In this document: piece after piece, positions 33,433 to 42,987 of the stretch
Layout: every line of letters begins with the position of its first letter
Position numbering within the stretch: the first letter of the stretch is position 1
NCBI RefSeq assembly: GCF_024763615.1
Contig: NC_077222.1
Span: 85,684,001 to 85,748,000, forward strand
From: Phlebotomus papatasi
Taxonomy: Eukaryota > Arthropoda > Insecta > Diptera > Psychodidae
DNA length: 64,000 nucleotides
Direction of reading: 5' to 3'
Position numbers and translations under genes: made by a program
The notes under the pieces: model-generated
The model's database searches: none
The model's input: the letters and a program-made list of their open reading frames with translations, nothing else
Told to the model about the DNA's origin: nothing

Positions 33433-35529
33433 AAGATTATATTATAAGGACTATTGCTCTATTAATTTTTAATACTACAATTGCTTCCTGATTGTTTGAA
33501 TTTGAGATTTGCAGTAAATTGGTTAAACTTCCAGTCTGAAGTATGTCTTACTTCCAGGACGTAAAACCTTTCCAAAAACATAGAAACGAAAAGTTACTGA
33601 TAATACCAAAAACAAATATTCCAGAGATATATAATGGGGGTTCAAACAACCGTTAAGACGGCTATGGCCGCAGTGAAGAAGGGTATGAAAAACAAATAAA
33701 GTCTTGTTAGTTTTAATGTAAAAAAATAAATATAATTCCATTCATCACTATAAATTCTTAATTTACTAAGTGAATTATTCAAAATTGGAAAACTTTTTGA
33801 ATATATTCACCTTACCCCATGGGATTATTACTGCTGCGCCCTTTAGCGAATCTTTGTCTACCTCCGAGAATTTTGCATTCTTTTGATGTTCATTTCTATA
33901 TTTTGGTATCATAGATATTCCCGAGAGCACAGTGCCTCAGTTATTTTTCGCAGAATAGAGAGACAGGAAAAGAAATCACAATGCACGGTGAAATATAATT
34001 CGCAAAAGCCTCCAGAACAAGTCGATATGACGAGAAAAACGGAAACGCTTTGATCCTATTATATTGTTTTGCATCCGACTAAATGGGTTTTCATTTGCGT
34101 TCACGTTTACATATATGGCCATAAAATGCCAAGCATTCGGTCGCGTTCCCATTGTACAAATCATTGGTGGAAAATTGGAAGCAGAGGAAAAAATATATAA
34201 GCATCATACCACGAGGATAAAGTTGAAATCCTTGTGCATTATGATGATGAGAATCAGGCTGACGACGAGAAAATTAATCAAGCATGGAGTTTTCTTTGAA
34301 CTGAGAGATATTTCCTCTTTTTTTTTTTTGAAGCCAGCCTTGCGACTGTATCAACAACACAAAAAACATCCATAAACAGTTGCTCTAACTCTGAGAAAAT
34401 CCGTACCATCATTACGTTGGATTTGTTGGAATATTTTTATGAAATGAAGAAGGATAAAAGACACATTTTTTTAGGAGAATTTGCTACTTTGCAAATGAAC
34501 TCTATGGTGTTCTATTCAATTGAAATTCAAGCTGAGCGAAATATCCTTTGTTTTTTTTATGGAAAAAGAATCATTCCCGCAGAAGGTGACTTATCGATGC
34601 AATATTTTAATCCAAAAGTGAGACCGCACACAATGCAACTGTTCTTACAGGAAAATTTACAATGAAATCCCTTCAGTGATTGAATTTACGATTCTCTTTC
34701 AGGAGATTGGTGTATGGTCATCCACCAGAGTTCGTCTTTGATCTCTGACCTCTGACAAAATTGCATGTAGACGCCAATAAATTGCGGTTTATTTGTCAAT
34801 CCCGGTGTATGAGTTGCACATGAATCATAAATTCTTCTTCCCCAGTGAATATGCATTAAGGTTTCCTCTCTTCCCCCCATCTGGCCGGCATATCGGATGC
34901 TGGAGAGTAATTTATACTGAAGGCATATTGGAAACAGATCATGCCAATGTTGAGGTAGATGTCAGCGGAATTGCATGTAAATTACCCACGCATCACAATA
35001 AATTTTAGTCGGTGTGACAGTGGCTTGGCAATTTCGGATGAAATCCCCATTTTCACCTTCTACTCCATTAGCACCCATAAACATGATCCACGGAAGGACA
35101 CGTGTTCGCAACAACATGCATTCATCATTGTTGCATGGTGCACCCCCACAAAGTGCACCCGGAACACAGGTAATTCCTCAGTACGTGGCTTATTGGGAAT
35201 TCCCAGTGCGAAGTGGATGAAACAAGAAATCAATGTACGACGTCAATTGCAGGCCTACAAATTGCTCAGGACATGTATCACATTATCACTCACTCTGATT
35301 AGATCATATCTCAAATATACGGTTCATATTTCACATATGGCTACACCCACTAAAAAGCCATATATCACCTGGCATCCGGGAAGGAACACAAAAACACACA
35401 AAATTCACACGAAAATGACTCTTGAAGGAAAATCAAGGTGAAAACAATTAGAAAGGCTTGAATATACTACACGACATTAGGGTAAATTTCATGTTAAAAA
35501 TTTAATATATCCGCAAAAAATGTTTTTTT
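33433..35529. other. Non-coding; repeat-free island 33.8-35.5 kb
   Basis: Balanced, repeat-free DNA. It holds the longest non-repeat open frame of the window (34959-35441, 160 codons, +), which overlaps other frames, has no recognised domain and lacks a convincing splice or start context; I treat it as chance. Confidence 0.45.
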
Positions 35530-35947
35530 TTCTGAGACATGTTGTCCTGTTGTTTGTTCGTCTGTCCGTCTGTCCGTCCGGCTGTCGCCACCTCTAGAGG
35601 TCAATCCGTAAAAGATACCAACTTGGGACCTTCGGGCCTTTCATAAGTTGACCCAAGCCTCATTGTCCCCCAACAGCTCAGAGCCAATATATTTGAATTT
35701 GGAATAAAAATTAGTTACCGGTTTTTAAACCAGTTATTTTATTATCGGTTCAGAACTAATTGAAACCGGTACAGTTTTATTGGAAATTCCAAGACCTTTC
35801 CAATGAGCTTAAACATAATACTATTCGGTTGAGAAATACCCTCTCTGGAGCGTTTCTAATCCTTAACTTTGAAAAACCGTTATTAGGAACGAGTCAACGG
35901 TATTTTCGTATAAGGACGAAATATTCGCCTGGAAAACCTCTCAAATA
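35530..35947 (+). repeat. Dispersed repeat fragment (CTGTCCGTCTG family)
   Basis: CGTCTGTCCGTCTGTCCGTC at about 35560 is followed by CTAGAGGTCAATCCGTAAAA and ACTTGGGACCTTCGGG..CATAAGTTGACCCAAG. The second half (AACCGGTACAG to ATTCGCC) matches 2.05-2.34 kb inverted. The Tc1-like element begins directly at its right edge. Confidence 0.65.
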
Positions 35948-36452
35948 CAGTAGGTATCAAAAGTTTGTTGCCTCATGTATGATCGGGAAACCAGGTGCAA
36001 AAAATGATAAAAAGGTAGTTTTTCGAATTTTTCTTTTTGCAAATTGGTTGCCTGTAATACGTAGATCTTATTTATATATTTAAAAAAATAATAATTAATT
36101 TTCTTTCATATAAAAAATTATTGTTTTCCGGAAGGTGATCATTTTTGATTCGTCAAAAGTTTGTTGCCTCATTCAAAAACTAATTCAAAATGGTCAAAAC
36201 ATGCAACCAACTTTATGTAAACCAGTTACATTTTGAATTTATGTCATTTGAGAGGCAAATGGTGGGTTTGTATGTTTCTAAAGTTGTCAATAGACAATAT
36301 AAATGTATATAAAAGTATTGATAAATAACAAGAAATAATCTGTTTTTTGATAATTTATAATTTAGGTTAAGAATTGCAAATTACAAGAAGTTAAAATAAG
36401 GGAAATTGTCCAGATATACTTCCAGAACGAATCTTCGTCGTCAATTGTTTAA

Positions 36453-36680
36453 TTTCAAGGAAAATCTCTACAAGATATTCATAAAATCGTCAAAATATAT
36501 GGTGATAAGGCAAAACGACATCTAAAAACCGCTACTAGCAGACCTAGGGTTTCGACTCAGAGGGTCCATAACATCATTATAAGTATCACTGATAGTGACC
36601 CTATGATATCTGCTCCAAAAATTCACAGTCAGTTGGTTGCTGAAGGGACACAGGTCCCTAATGTTATAAAAATCAAGAGA
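36453..36680 (+). pseudogene. Tc1-like transposase N-terminal fragment (left arm)
   Basis: The frame is open from 36453. It contains a GRP-like hinge, here ATSRPRVSTQRV, followed by SITDSDPMISAPKIHSQLV, the layout of the second helix-turn-helix of Tc1 transposases (T..GRP.VST..VDR.IVRI....P..SA..I...L). The first helix-turn-helix is broken by stops upstream and the catalytic domain is missing, so the fragment is dead. Its mirror image lies at 36902-37084 on the other strand. Confidence 0.75.
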
Positions 36681-36901
36681 AATAGTCAGAATACTTGGTT
36701 AGCTAGTTTAATCTGGATAAAAGCTTGTAGTTTTACTTTTTTAAATGTTTCAAGTAATTCTACAACCTTTTATACAGATTGGTCTTGCTTATCAATGGAG
36801 TATTGCGATCCACTTAAACATTCTTCCCTTTTTCATTCAAAATGGCTTGTTTTTGAAACAGTAAGGACCTGTGTCCCTTTAATAACCAACTGTCTTTCAA
36901 T

Positions 36902-37084
36902 TTATGAAGCAGACATCATTGGGTCACTATCAGAGATACTTACAATGCTGTCATCAACCCTCTGAATCGATACCCAAGGTCTGCCAGTAGCGTTTTTCAG
37001 ATATACTCGTACCTCATTACTATAATATTTGAATATTTTATATATAACCTTTCGTGATTTTCTATAAAATTTGCGAATTAACAA
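36902..37084 (-). pseudogene. Tc1-like transposase N-terminal fragment (right arm)
   Basis: On the minus strand NATGRPWVSIQRVDDSIVSI and then SDSDPMMSAS correspond to the left-arm peptide ATSRPRVSTQRV..SITDSDPMISA. A stop follows directly after MSAS, where the left arm continues PKIHSQLV. Upstream on this strand a MAR..KEL-like start (about 37.14 kb), typical of Tc1 proteins, is separated from the frame by stops. Confidence 0.75.
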
Positions 37085-37577
37085 CGCAGATTAATTCCTG
37101 CAGTATCTCTGGAAAATTTCCCATCTTTCAACTCCTTCTAACGTGCCATTTAAACCTAAATTATAAATTATTAAAAAACAGATTATCTCTAGTTATTTAT
37201 CATCACTTTTATACCCATGTATTTTACCATTAACTACTTCAAAAATGTCCAAACCCACCATTGACCTCTCAAATGACATAAGCACAAAATATAGCCGGTT
37301 TATTTTAAGTTAGTTGCATGTTTTTGACCATTTTGAGTAACTTTTCAAATGAGGCAACAAACTTTTGACGCACGAATAATGAACAAATTTTGTAAAACAT
37401 ATATTTTTATATGAAATAAAATGAAATAATTTTTTTTCGAAATACATAAATAGGATCTACGGATTACAGGCAACTAATTCATAAAAAGAAAAATTTTAAA
37501 AAGTACTTTTCTTTATCGTTTTTTGCACCTGGTTTCCCGAACATACATGAGGCAACAAACTTTTGACACCTACTGTA

Positions 37578-37790
37578 TATCCAAAAATCAGAAAAATCGC
37601 ACTACGCGTTTTCTAGCAATCCCGAAAAACATGGTTTTGTTGGAAAGGCGAAGAGTTGGGGAACATGTGGGGCATGTTAACTATTCTTGGGTTGATTTAT
37701 CGGGGAGAAGAGGGGGGGGGGTTCCCGAAGATCCCAAGTCGCGACAGTCGGACGGATCAGACAAATAAACAGTGAGACGCCAAAAAAAAA
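37578..37790 (-). repeat. Dispersed repeat fragment (CTGTCCGTCTG family), inverted
   Basis: Read on the minus strand: TTTGTCTGATCCGTCCGACT, ACTTGGGATCTTCGGGAAC, ATCAACCCAAGAATAG, then AACAAAACCATGTTTTTCGG and TTTCTGATTTTTGGATA. This matches the family at 18.3, 32.4 and 35.6 kb. Confidence 0.6.
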
Positions 37791-38114
37791 CTCGAAACTT
37801 CAGATTTCCAAAATTCTACCAAAATACGACTCCTTGGAGTCTGTAGAGTTCGGACAGTAAAATAATTTTAGTACGTTTTTTTATGATATGCTCATACTTA
37901 ACTACTTCAAAGAAATCGTCCTAATAATATTTAAGCTTATTTAGTTCACCGTACAAATATTCACGATCCAATTCCGCAGTACTCTCCTTCAAATTAAGAA
38001 AAGAAATTACTTTAAAAATTTGCAGTAAAGTAGCGTTTTCCATGTAGACCTAGCTCGCTATATATGTCCACATCCCACTGCGGCTCTATGTTGGAGTTGG
38101 ACAAATAAAAAAGG

Positions 38115-38336
38115 AAGGGTAAGATGGGGTAATTTGGAATCATGTCTATATTGGAATTTTGAGATTTTTTCACAGTTTTAGATAAAATCAAAGAAAAAAG
38201 GAAAACCACAAAAAAGTACAAGACTTTACATTCGAAAAGTACTTTTCCATTGTTTTTGCATTTTTCCATCTAAAACTGTTAGGAAATCCCAAAGTTCCAA
38301 ATTAGACATGATTTCAGATTACCCCATCTTGCCCTA
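38115..38336. mobile_element. MITE, AGGGTAAGATGGGGTAAT ends
   Basis: Left AGGGTAAGATGGGGTAATTT and right minus-strand AGGGCAAGATGGGGTAATCT continue through ATCATGTCT for over 30 bp of inverted repeat. The tips resemble the TAGGGGRARGTGGGGC group. 222 bp, no protein. Confidence 0.85.
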
Positions 38337-39870
38337 TCTTAAAAGTTAGCGAGTATTTTGCTCCATATACGACTGAAAAGAGTTAGTCTTTATAATGAAA
38401 TCCAAATGTCCCGCAGAAAATAAACATTGAGAATTACGTGGTCTCACAAATTCCCATAATTGATGACCCTCGGTCCGATTTCTTCTTAATTAGATGGGAT
38501 TATTTTCGCTTGTTTGCACAGAATTGGAGATTTATGTGATCTCCGACTAAGTGAAATCAGTTCGAATTACTTCAAGGGTTAAAAGGGTCCATTGATCGAA
38601 GAATGAGATGAGGAATATTCATAAATTGCCATCATACGGGTCATCTCTCGGTGGAAAATGATGAAATATGAAATTATATCAAGTCCATTGAAGTTATGAT
38701 ATACTTCTTGGCCTACAATGGAAGCTAAAGAGGGCATTTGAGAGGGCGTTTTGTCAAAGGGCAAAAAACTTTAATTATGCATATCGAGAAAAATTACTTT
38801 TTTTCTAAAGGATCTGCTTTCGATAAAATTCCAGAACCCGCACAATTGGCGTATGGAATGACTGTCATCTCTTTTCCATTTCTAATTGCACGCACTCATC
38901 ATGATTGATATCTCGTATCATGTTTAACCCTAAAATGTGCCACTCTGTCTTTTGCAATTGTCATATTTTTGTGGCTAAAAGTATCCTGCGCCCCTGGTAA
39001 TTGCTTAAAAATTCATATTTAATTCAGAATGAGGAGTTCGTGATGTGTAATGTAGAATTGATTGTGACGCTGTACGGGGCAACCGAAGCGAAACGAAAAG
39101 TGTCATCTTTTCAATTAAAATTACCCCCCGAAGATGTAAGAGGGTGAAATAATACGTATAATATCATCGAGGTCTGTGACAAATTAAATTAATTTGTTCA
39201 AATTCAAATGAAATTTATTTTTCGATCTAACATCACATTCTGATGGTGTTTGATATATCTTATCTAAAAGATGGACATAATGTTCTATTTTGCCATGAAA
39301 TTTCTATAGTATTATTCCAACTGTGTCCTCTCGACAAGATCTTAATTACGCGATAGATGAAAAATTTGTTAATATAATTGGAGGGCAATAGACCAAAAAC
39401 TGGTGGATTTTATGATGAAAACAATATGCCACTATCGTAACACAAGATGTTCCATGAGGTTTTGAATTACCCCTTTCTCTGGGAGCCACAAGGATTATCC
39501 TTGGGAGAGATATGTGGTGAAGGGCACATGGTTTCTATCAGTGGACCAAGTGCACTTGACTTTCATTCAATTTGACAGCATTTTACGTGTTGTTACAACC
39601 ACTGGGAAAAGAATTCAATATTTGGGATAATCAAAATGTAAATTTTTCACATTCAACCCCATTAGAGCAATATTGAAAAGGGTTATTGAATGGAATATCG
39701 GGGTAATATGCATATTTCGAGTGGATTCACTTTTCACAATTATTTCTCTTTCAACGGCTTTTATTATTATTCTTCTGTTCAAATACTATGCCTTAAACTT
39801 AAACCATCAGAGAAAATTCAACAGTTCACCCATTTAGTTATCAATAGCTATTCTGTGCGAAATAAACCAA
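38337..39870. other. Non-coding; repeat-free island
   Basis: Balanced DNA from about 38.38 to 39.65 kb with no supported gene, turning AT-rich towards 39.8 kb. Confidence 0.45.
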
Positions 39871-40131
39871 CACTGAGAAAAAAAGAGGGTGCGATTAACA
39901 TTTTTTCCTCATAAATTTAACACTTTTTATAGGTGTAAAAATATATCAACATTTTTTAATGTTAATTTTACACCTTATTAAGGATAAAATTGACATGAAA
40001 AAGGCTACATTTTACCCCTAATACACCTAAAAAGGGTAATATTTACACCGATTTCGGATCAATACTACAGGGTAAAATTAACATTTCCGGAATGTTATTT
40101 TAACTTTTTCGAATTTCTCTCATTGTCAGTG
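39871..40131. mobile_element. MITE, CACTGAGAAAAA ends
   Basis: CACTGAGAAAAAAAGAGG at left and TTTCTCTCATTGTCAGTG at right. The interior is made of TTAACATTTT, GTTAATTTTACACC and TTTACACC words in both senses. A fragment with GGTGTAATTTTAACACC near 55.16-55.20 kb looks related. Confidence 0.65.
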
Positions 40132-40338
40132 AATCAACCGATAAACCCAGTAAACCAATCCCGTTAAGTAATTTGACTAATGTATTTATCTGAAAATATA
40201 TAAAGATTGAAAATATATTATTTTTTATATTAAAATTATTTCAATGCAGAAGTGATTCCATTCATTTCCATTATAGAAATTATTCCGCAGAATTTAATTT
40301 TAAAAAAAACCTTTCAAAAAACGTTTTTTTTTTTTTAA

Positions 40339-40565
40339 TAAGGTAAAATTCCCTCGAGTCGACCAGTTTCTCAACTCGATCGGTGGTCAATATTTGAATA
40401 TTTTAATGGTGAATTTCTATAAAATTGTCACTGATATTTATTCATGGAATAATTGACCTATTAATGTTAGATCATACACCAAATATTAGTGCAAATATAA
40501 ATAAATCGAATAAATAACTCTACCGGTCGAATTGAGGAACCAGTCGAGGAGGGCTTTTTACCTTA
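40339..40565. mobile_element. MITE, TAAGGTAAAA ends (copy 1)
   Basis: TAAGGTAAAATTCCCTCGAG at left and GTCGAGGAGGGCTTTTTACC then TTA at right. Inner pairs are GTCGACC/GTCGAATT and ACTCGATCGG. A second copy is at 54475-54635. Confidence 0.75.
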
Positions 40566-41783
40566 TATTTCATATAAGCAACTACTTAAATTAAAGAAAG
40601 TAACTGGAAGCCCAATTTATTCAACTTTTTTGAGAATATCTTAAGGAATATGGATAAAAAAAAACTGAAAAACACCATATTTTCTGAAATTTTCATTTTA
40701 AAATCTGAAAAATGCAGCCGTTTGAACCTGATTTTCGAAGACCTTTTTTAAATATACATACTTTTCAGTAGTCAAGATTTCTCAGAGTATATCTGACGTA
40801 AAAAAACCTAATATTTACTGTTAACTGATGAGTTAAACTCGAACTTGAGCTGTAAATTTTTTTTAAATTATTTTCTGTACATTTTTTAGGTTACGTTCGC
40901 GCATTCCGGAAAGTCTAGAGATGCCAAAGAGTCCGTCAATTCCCTGCTTTTAATTTCCTTTATGTTGTAATCCATGGATTACGGAGCCACTGTAGTGAAG
41001 AACACCTCAGGAATACACAGATGCAATAATTTCCGGTAATTTCTAGAGAAAAATAAGAGGAAATGTTCCTTCAAAGGCTGGTTTGGCTTCCACCAGGAAC
41101 GACATTTCCAGAAAAACACTATTCCTTTGGGAAATTTTCCACATTAAATTCATTCAATACCCAAGGAATTTTTTAGAAATTATTGTCTCACTTTTTCCAG
41201 CAATGAAACAAAAAATTTTCATGAAATACAATCGCAAGAGCAAGAGACTTGAGAATGATAGTAGTCTGTCAAAAAGATTTGAAAGAAAATAAATCCAATG
41301 TGGAGGCATTTTTCTTCAAAACCTTCTTCAAAAATAAGCATTTTTCTTTCAAAAACGTTTGAAATAATTTTTGATGAAATCGGCTCTAATGTGTAGACAC
41401 CTTTATGTATAAATTCTCTAAGCAAGAGCTCGACATAAAACACTAGATCATCTTCCAAATCAATTTGTATTATTATTATCCCATCTCTTTCAACAGTTAT
41501 TGAGGTAATTTTATTTTTTACTTACATAATAGTAATTGGAATTCCGGGAAAGGTATACAAACGAAAGAAAACTGTTGAAATAGAGATAAAAATAATTTTT
41601 TGCAAAAAGTTAGCACAGTATTTTTTCTCAGAATTTTAAAATAAAGGTAAATCAATATTTTGATCTCTTGTTTTTTTTTGACAGTTGTATAAACTTTAAA
41701 TAAAACATTAGAGTAACAACTTCTTGATGTCACGCATATATCACCTTGATAATGAACTTTTCAATTTTAATTCGAAAATCTCG
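40566..41783. other. Upstream non-coding region of the secreted-peptide gene
   Basis: AT-rich. Around 41372-41405 a CTAATGTGTAGACACC word is the right end of a decayed CTACACACTAG-family MITE; a possible left partner (TTCAAAGGCTGG..) lies near 41.07 kb. No other gene. Confidence 0.45.
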
Positions 41784-41822
41784 TATATAAATAGAGAGTC
41801 TAGCGATTGAAATTCAACAGTC
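41784..41822 (+). promoter_or_regulatory. Core promoter: TATA box and initiator-like site
   Basis: TATATAAATAG at 41784-41794 is a strong TATA match. About 32-35 bases downstream, AACAGTC at 41817-41823 resembles the arthropod initiator TCAGT. The spacing fits Pol II initiation near 41819, giving a 5' UTR of roughly 70 nt before the ATG at 41892. Confidence 0.7.
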
Positions 41823-41891
41823 AATTTCGCAATTTTCCAGAAAATAGACTAAAATTCGCCAAATTTTCGTGCAGTGAATTAATTGATCATC

Positions 41892-42716
41892 ATGACGTTT
41901 GTAAAACTTATTTTCCTTGTCGTCTTACTCATTGGAATCATGCAGATGGTTAACGCAGGTAAGATTTATCCATTTTCTTTTATTTGTCGGAACGGTCGGA
42001 AATGTGAAGTAAGAAAAATTATATATGGTCAGCAAAAAATTAAATTTTTGTGGATCTAATTTGTAACCTAATTAGCAATGTAGGGGGAAGTGGGGCTATA
42101 TTGAGCTATGGGGCTAAATTGATATACGATCTTTTCACATATTTCTAAAGGCAGCTGGTTATTACAATTGTTTTATTTAGATTCACAATTGTTTTGTCTA
42201 TCTAAATTATATTACGTTAAGGCCCAGTTTCCTTTAGAAATATGAGAAAAAATCGAATATCAATGTAATCCCACAACTCAGTTAGCCCTACTTCCCCCTA
42301 ATCATTATAGTTTTTACAGAAAGATAACAAGCAGTTCTTTCTGTAACCATCATAAATTGTAATTATATATTATACAAATTAGACCTATTTGTGTATAGAT
42401 TTAGGTTTCTTACTGACAAAAAATTCATGTTTCACCGAATTTAATTTTTACTTGTAATTTGTTTTTTTATTGTAATAATATACTATTTAAAAAAATACAG
42501 AACCGAGAGCAAAGCCAATGTATTATGGTGGATATGGAGGATATGGATATGGTTCTGGTCAGTTTAAGTTATTTATTAAAAACTGTTTATCTATATTTTA
42601 ATTTGTTATTGTATTTTGCTTTTTTTTTTAATATTACAGGCAGCTTCGAAAGCATGGAATATTACCCGTATTACCCAATGTACCGCTACCCCATGTACTA
42701 TGGATACGGCAAATAA
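41892..42716 (+). CDS. Small secreted Tyr/Gly/Pro/Met-rich peptide, three exons
   Basis: Spliced CDS: 41892-41958, 42501-42557, 42640-42716, giving 66 residues and TAA. Donors are GTAAGA and GTCAGT; acceptors ATACAG and TTACAG, the latter after a T-run. Both introns are phase 1. Residues 1-22 form a clean signal peptide: K5, hydrophobic core LIFLVVLLIGI, and VNA before a likely cleavage after Ala22. The 44-residue mature part has two blocks: PRAKPMYYGGYGGYGYGSG, then a Tyr-Pro-Met block with YYPYYPMYRYPMYYGYGK. By my count 14 Tyr, 9 Gly, 5 Pro and 4 Met, with no Cys. The ATG has A at -3. Known secreted Gly/Tyr-rich insect peptides include cuticle, eggshell, silk or glue proteins and antimicrobial peptides; I cannot choose, and recognise no named family. 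Intron 1 contains a MITE. Confidence 0.82.
41959..42500 (+). other. Intron 1 of the secreted-peptide gene
   Basis: 542 bp, GTAAGA..ACAG, phase 1. About 40 percent of it is the MITE at 42081-42300. Confidence 0.8.
42081..42300. mobile_element. MITE in intron 1, TAGGGGGAAGTGGGGCT ends
   Basis: Left TAGGGGGAAGTGGGGCTATA and right minus-strand TAGGGGGAAGTAGGGCTAAC are inverted ends with TA at both tips. Inner words TGTTTT/AAAACA pair near the centre. It belongs to the TAGGGGRARGTGGGGC group and lies entirely within the intron. Confidence 0.85.
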
Positions 42717-42987
42717 AGTGGATACCTATGGCAAGAAATATAATGCTGCAAGCCCTTGATTCCGTCATACTGTAACCAACATTTGATTCAAAATTTTGAG
42801 TGAATTGAAATACATTTTTGTGATTTCTAAAAAATAGAAAATATCTTTAAAAAATTGGTTATATCTTTGATAATCACTACGGAAAGAAAAATACATATTT
42901 ACAAAATATATTTTCAATGAAATTTCTAATACTATGATTTCGTTTGACAGTGAAAAAGGATTTCGGAAATTTTCAATTCAAAATAAA
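42712..42987 (+). terminator. 3' end region with poly(A) signals
   Basis: AATAAA overlaps the stop codon at 42712-42717, and another lies at 42982-42987. The first would give an extremely short 3' UTR; the second is the more usual choice. Which is used cannot be told from the sequence. Confidence 0.5.

Larger units (their letters stand above)
35948..37575. mobile_element. Tc1-like fold-back element with about 715-bp inverted arms
   Basis: TA (35946-35947, 37576-37577) flanks CAGTAGGTATCAAAAGTTTG at left and CAAACTTTTGACACCTACTG at right. The inverted similarity continues for about 715 bp per arm (to about 36661 and from about 36860), leaving a spacer near 200 bp. Each arm has a second inner copy of TCAAAAGTTTGTTGCCTCAT (about 36153 and 37347). 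Both arms encode the N-terminal part of a Tc1-type transposase, so the element is two 5' halves head to head. No catalytic DDE region is visible. Confidence 0.88.

Noticed and set aside
34959..35441. 160-codon open frame, the longest outside repeats
   Set aside because: No signal peptide, domain or compositional bias; overlaps other open frames in a balanced-composition island where stops are rarer; no promoter or splice context seen.
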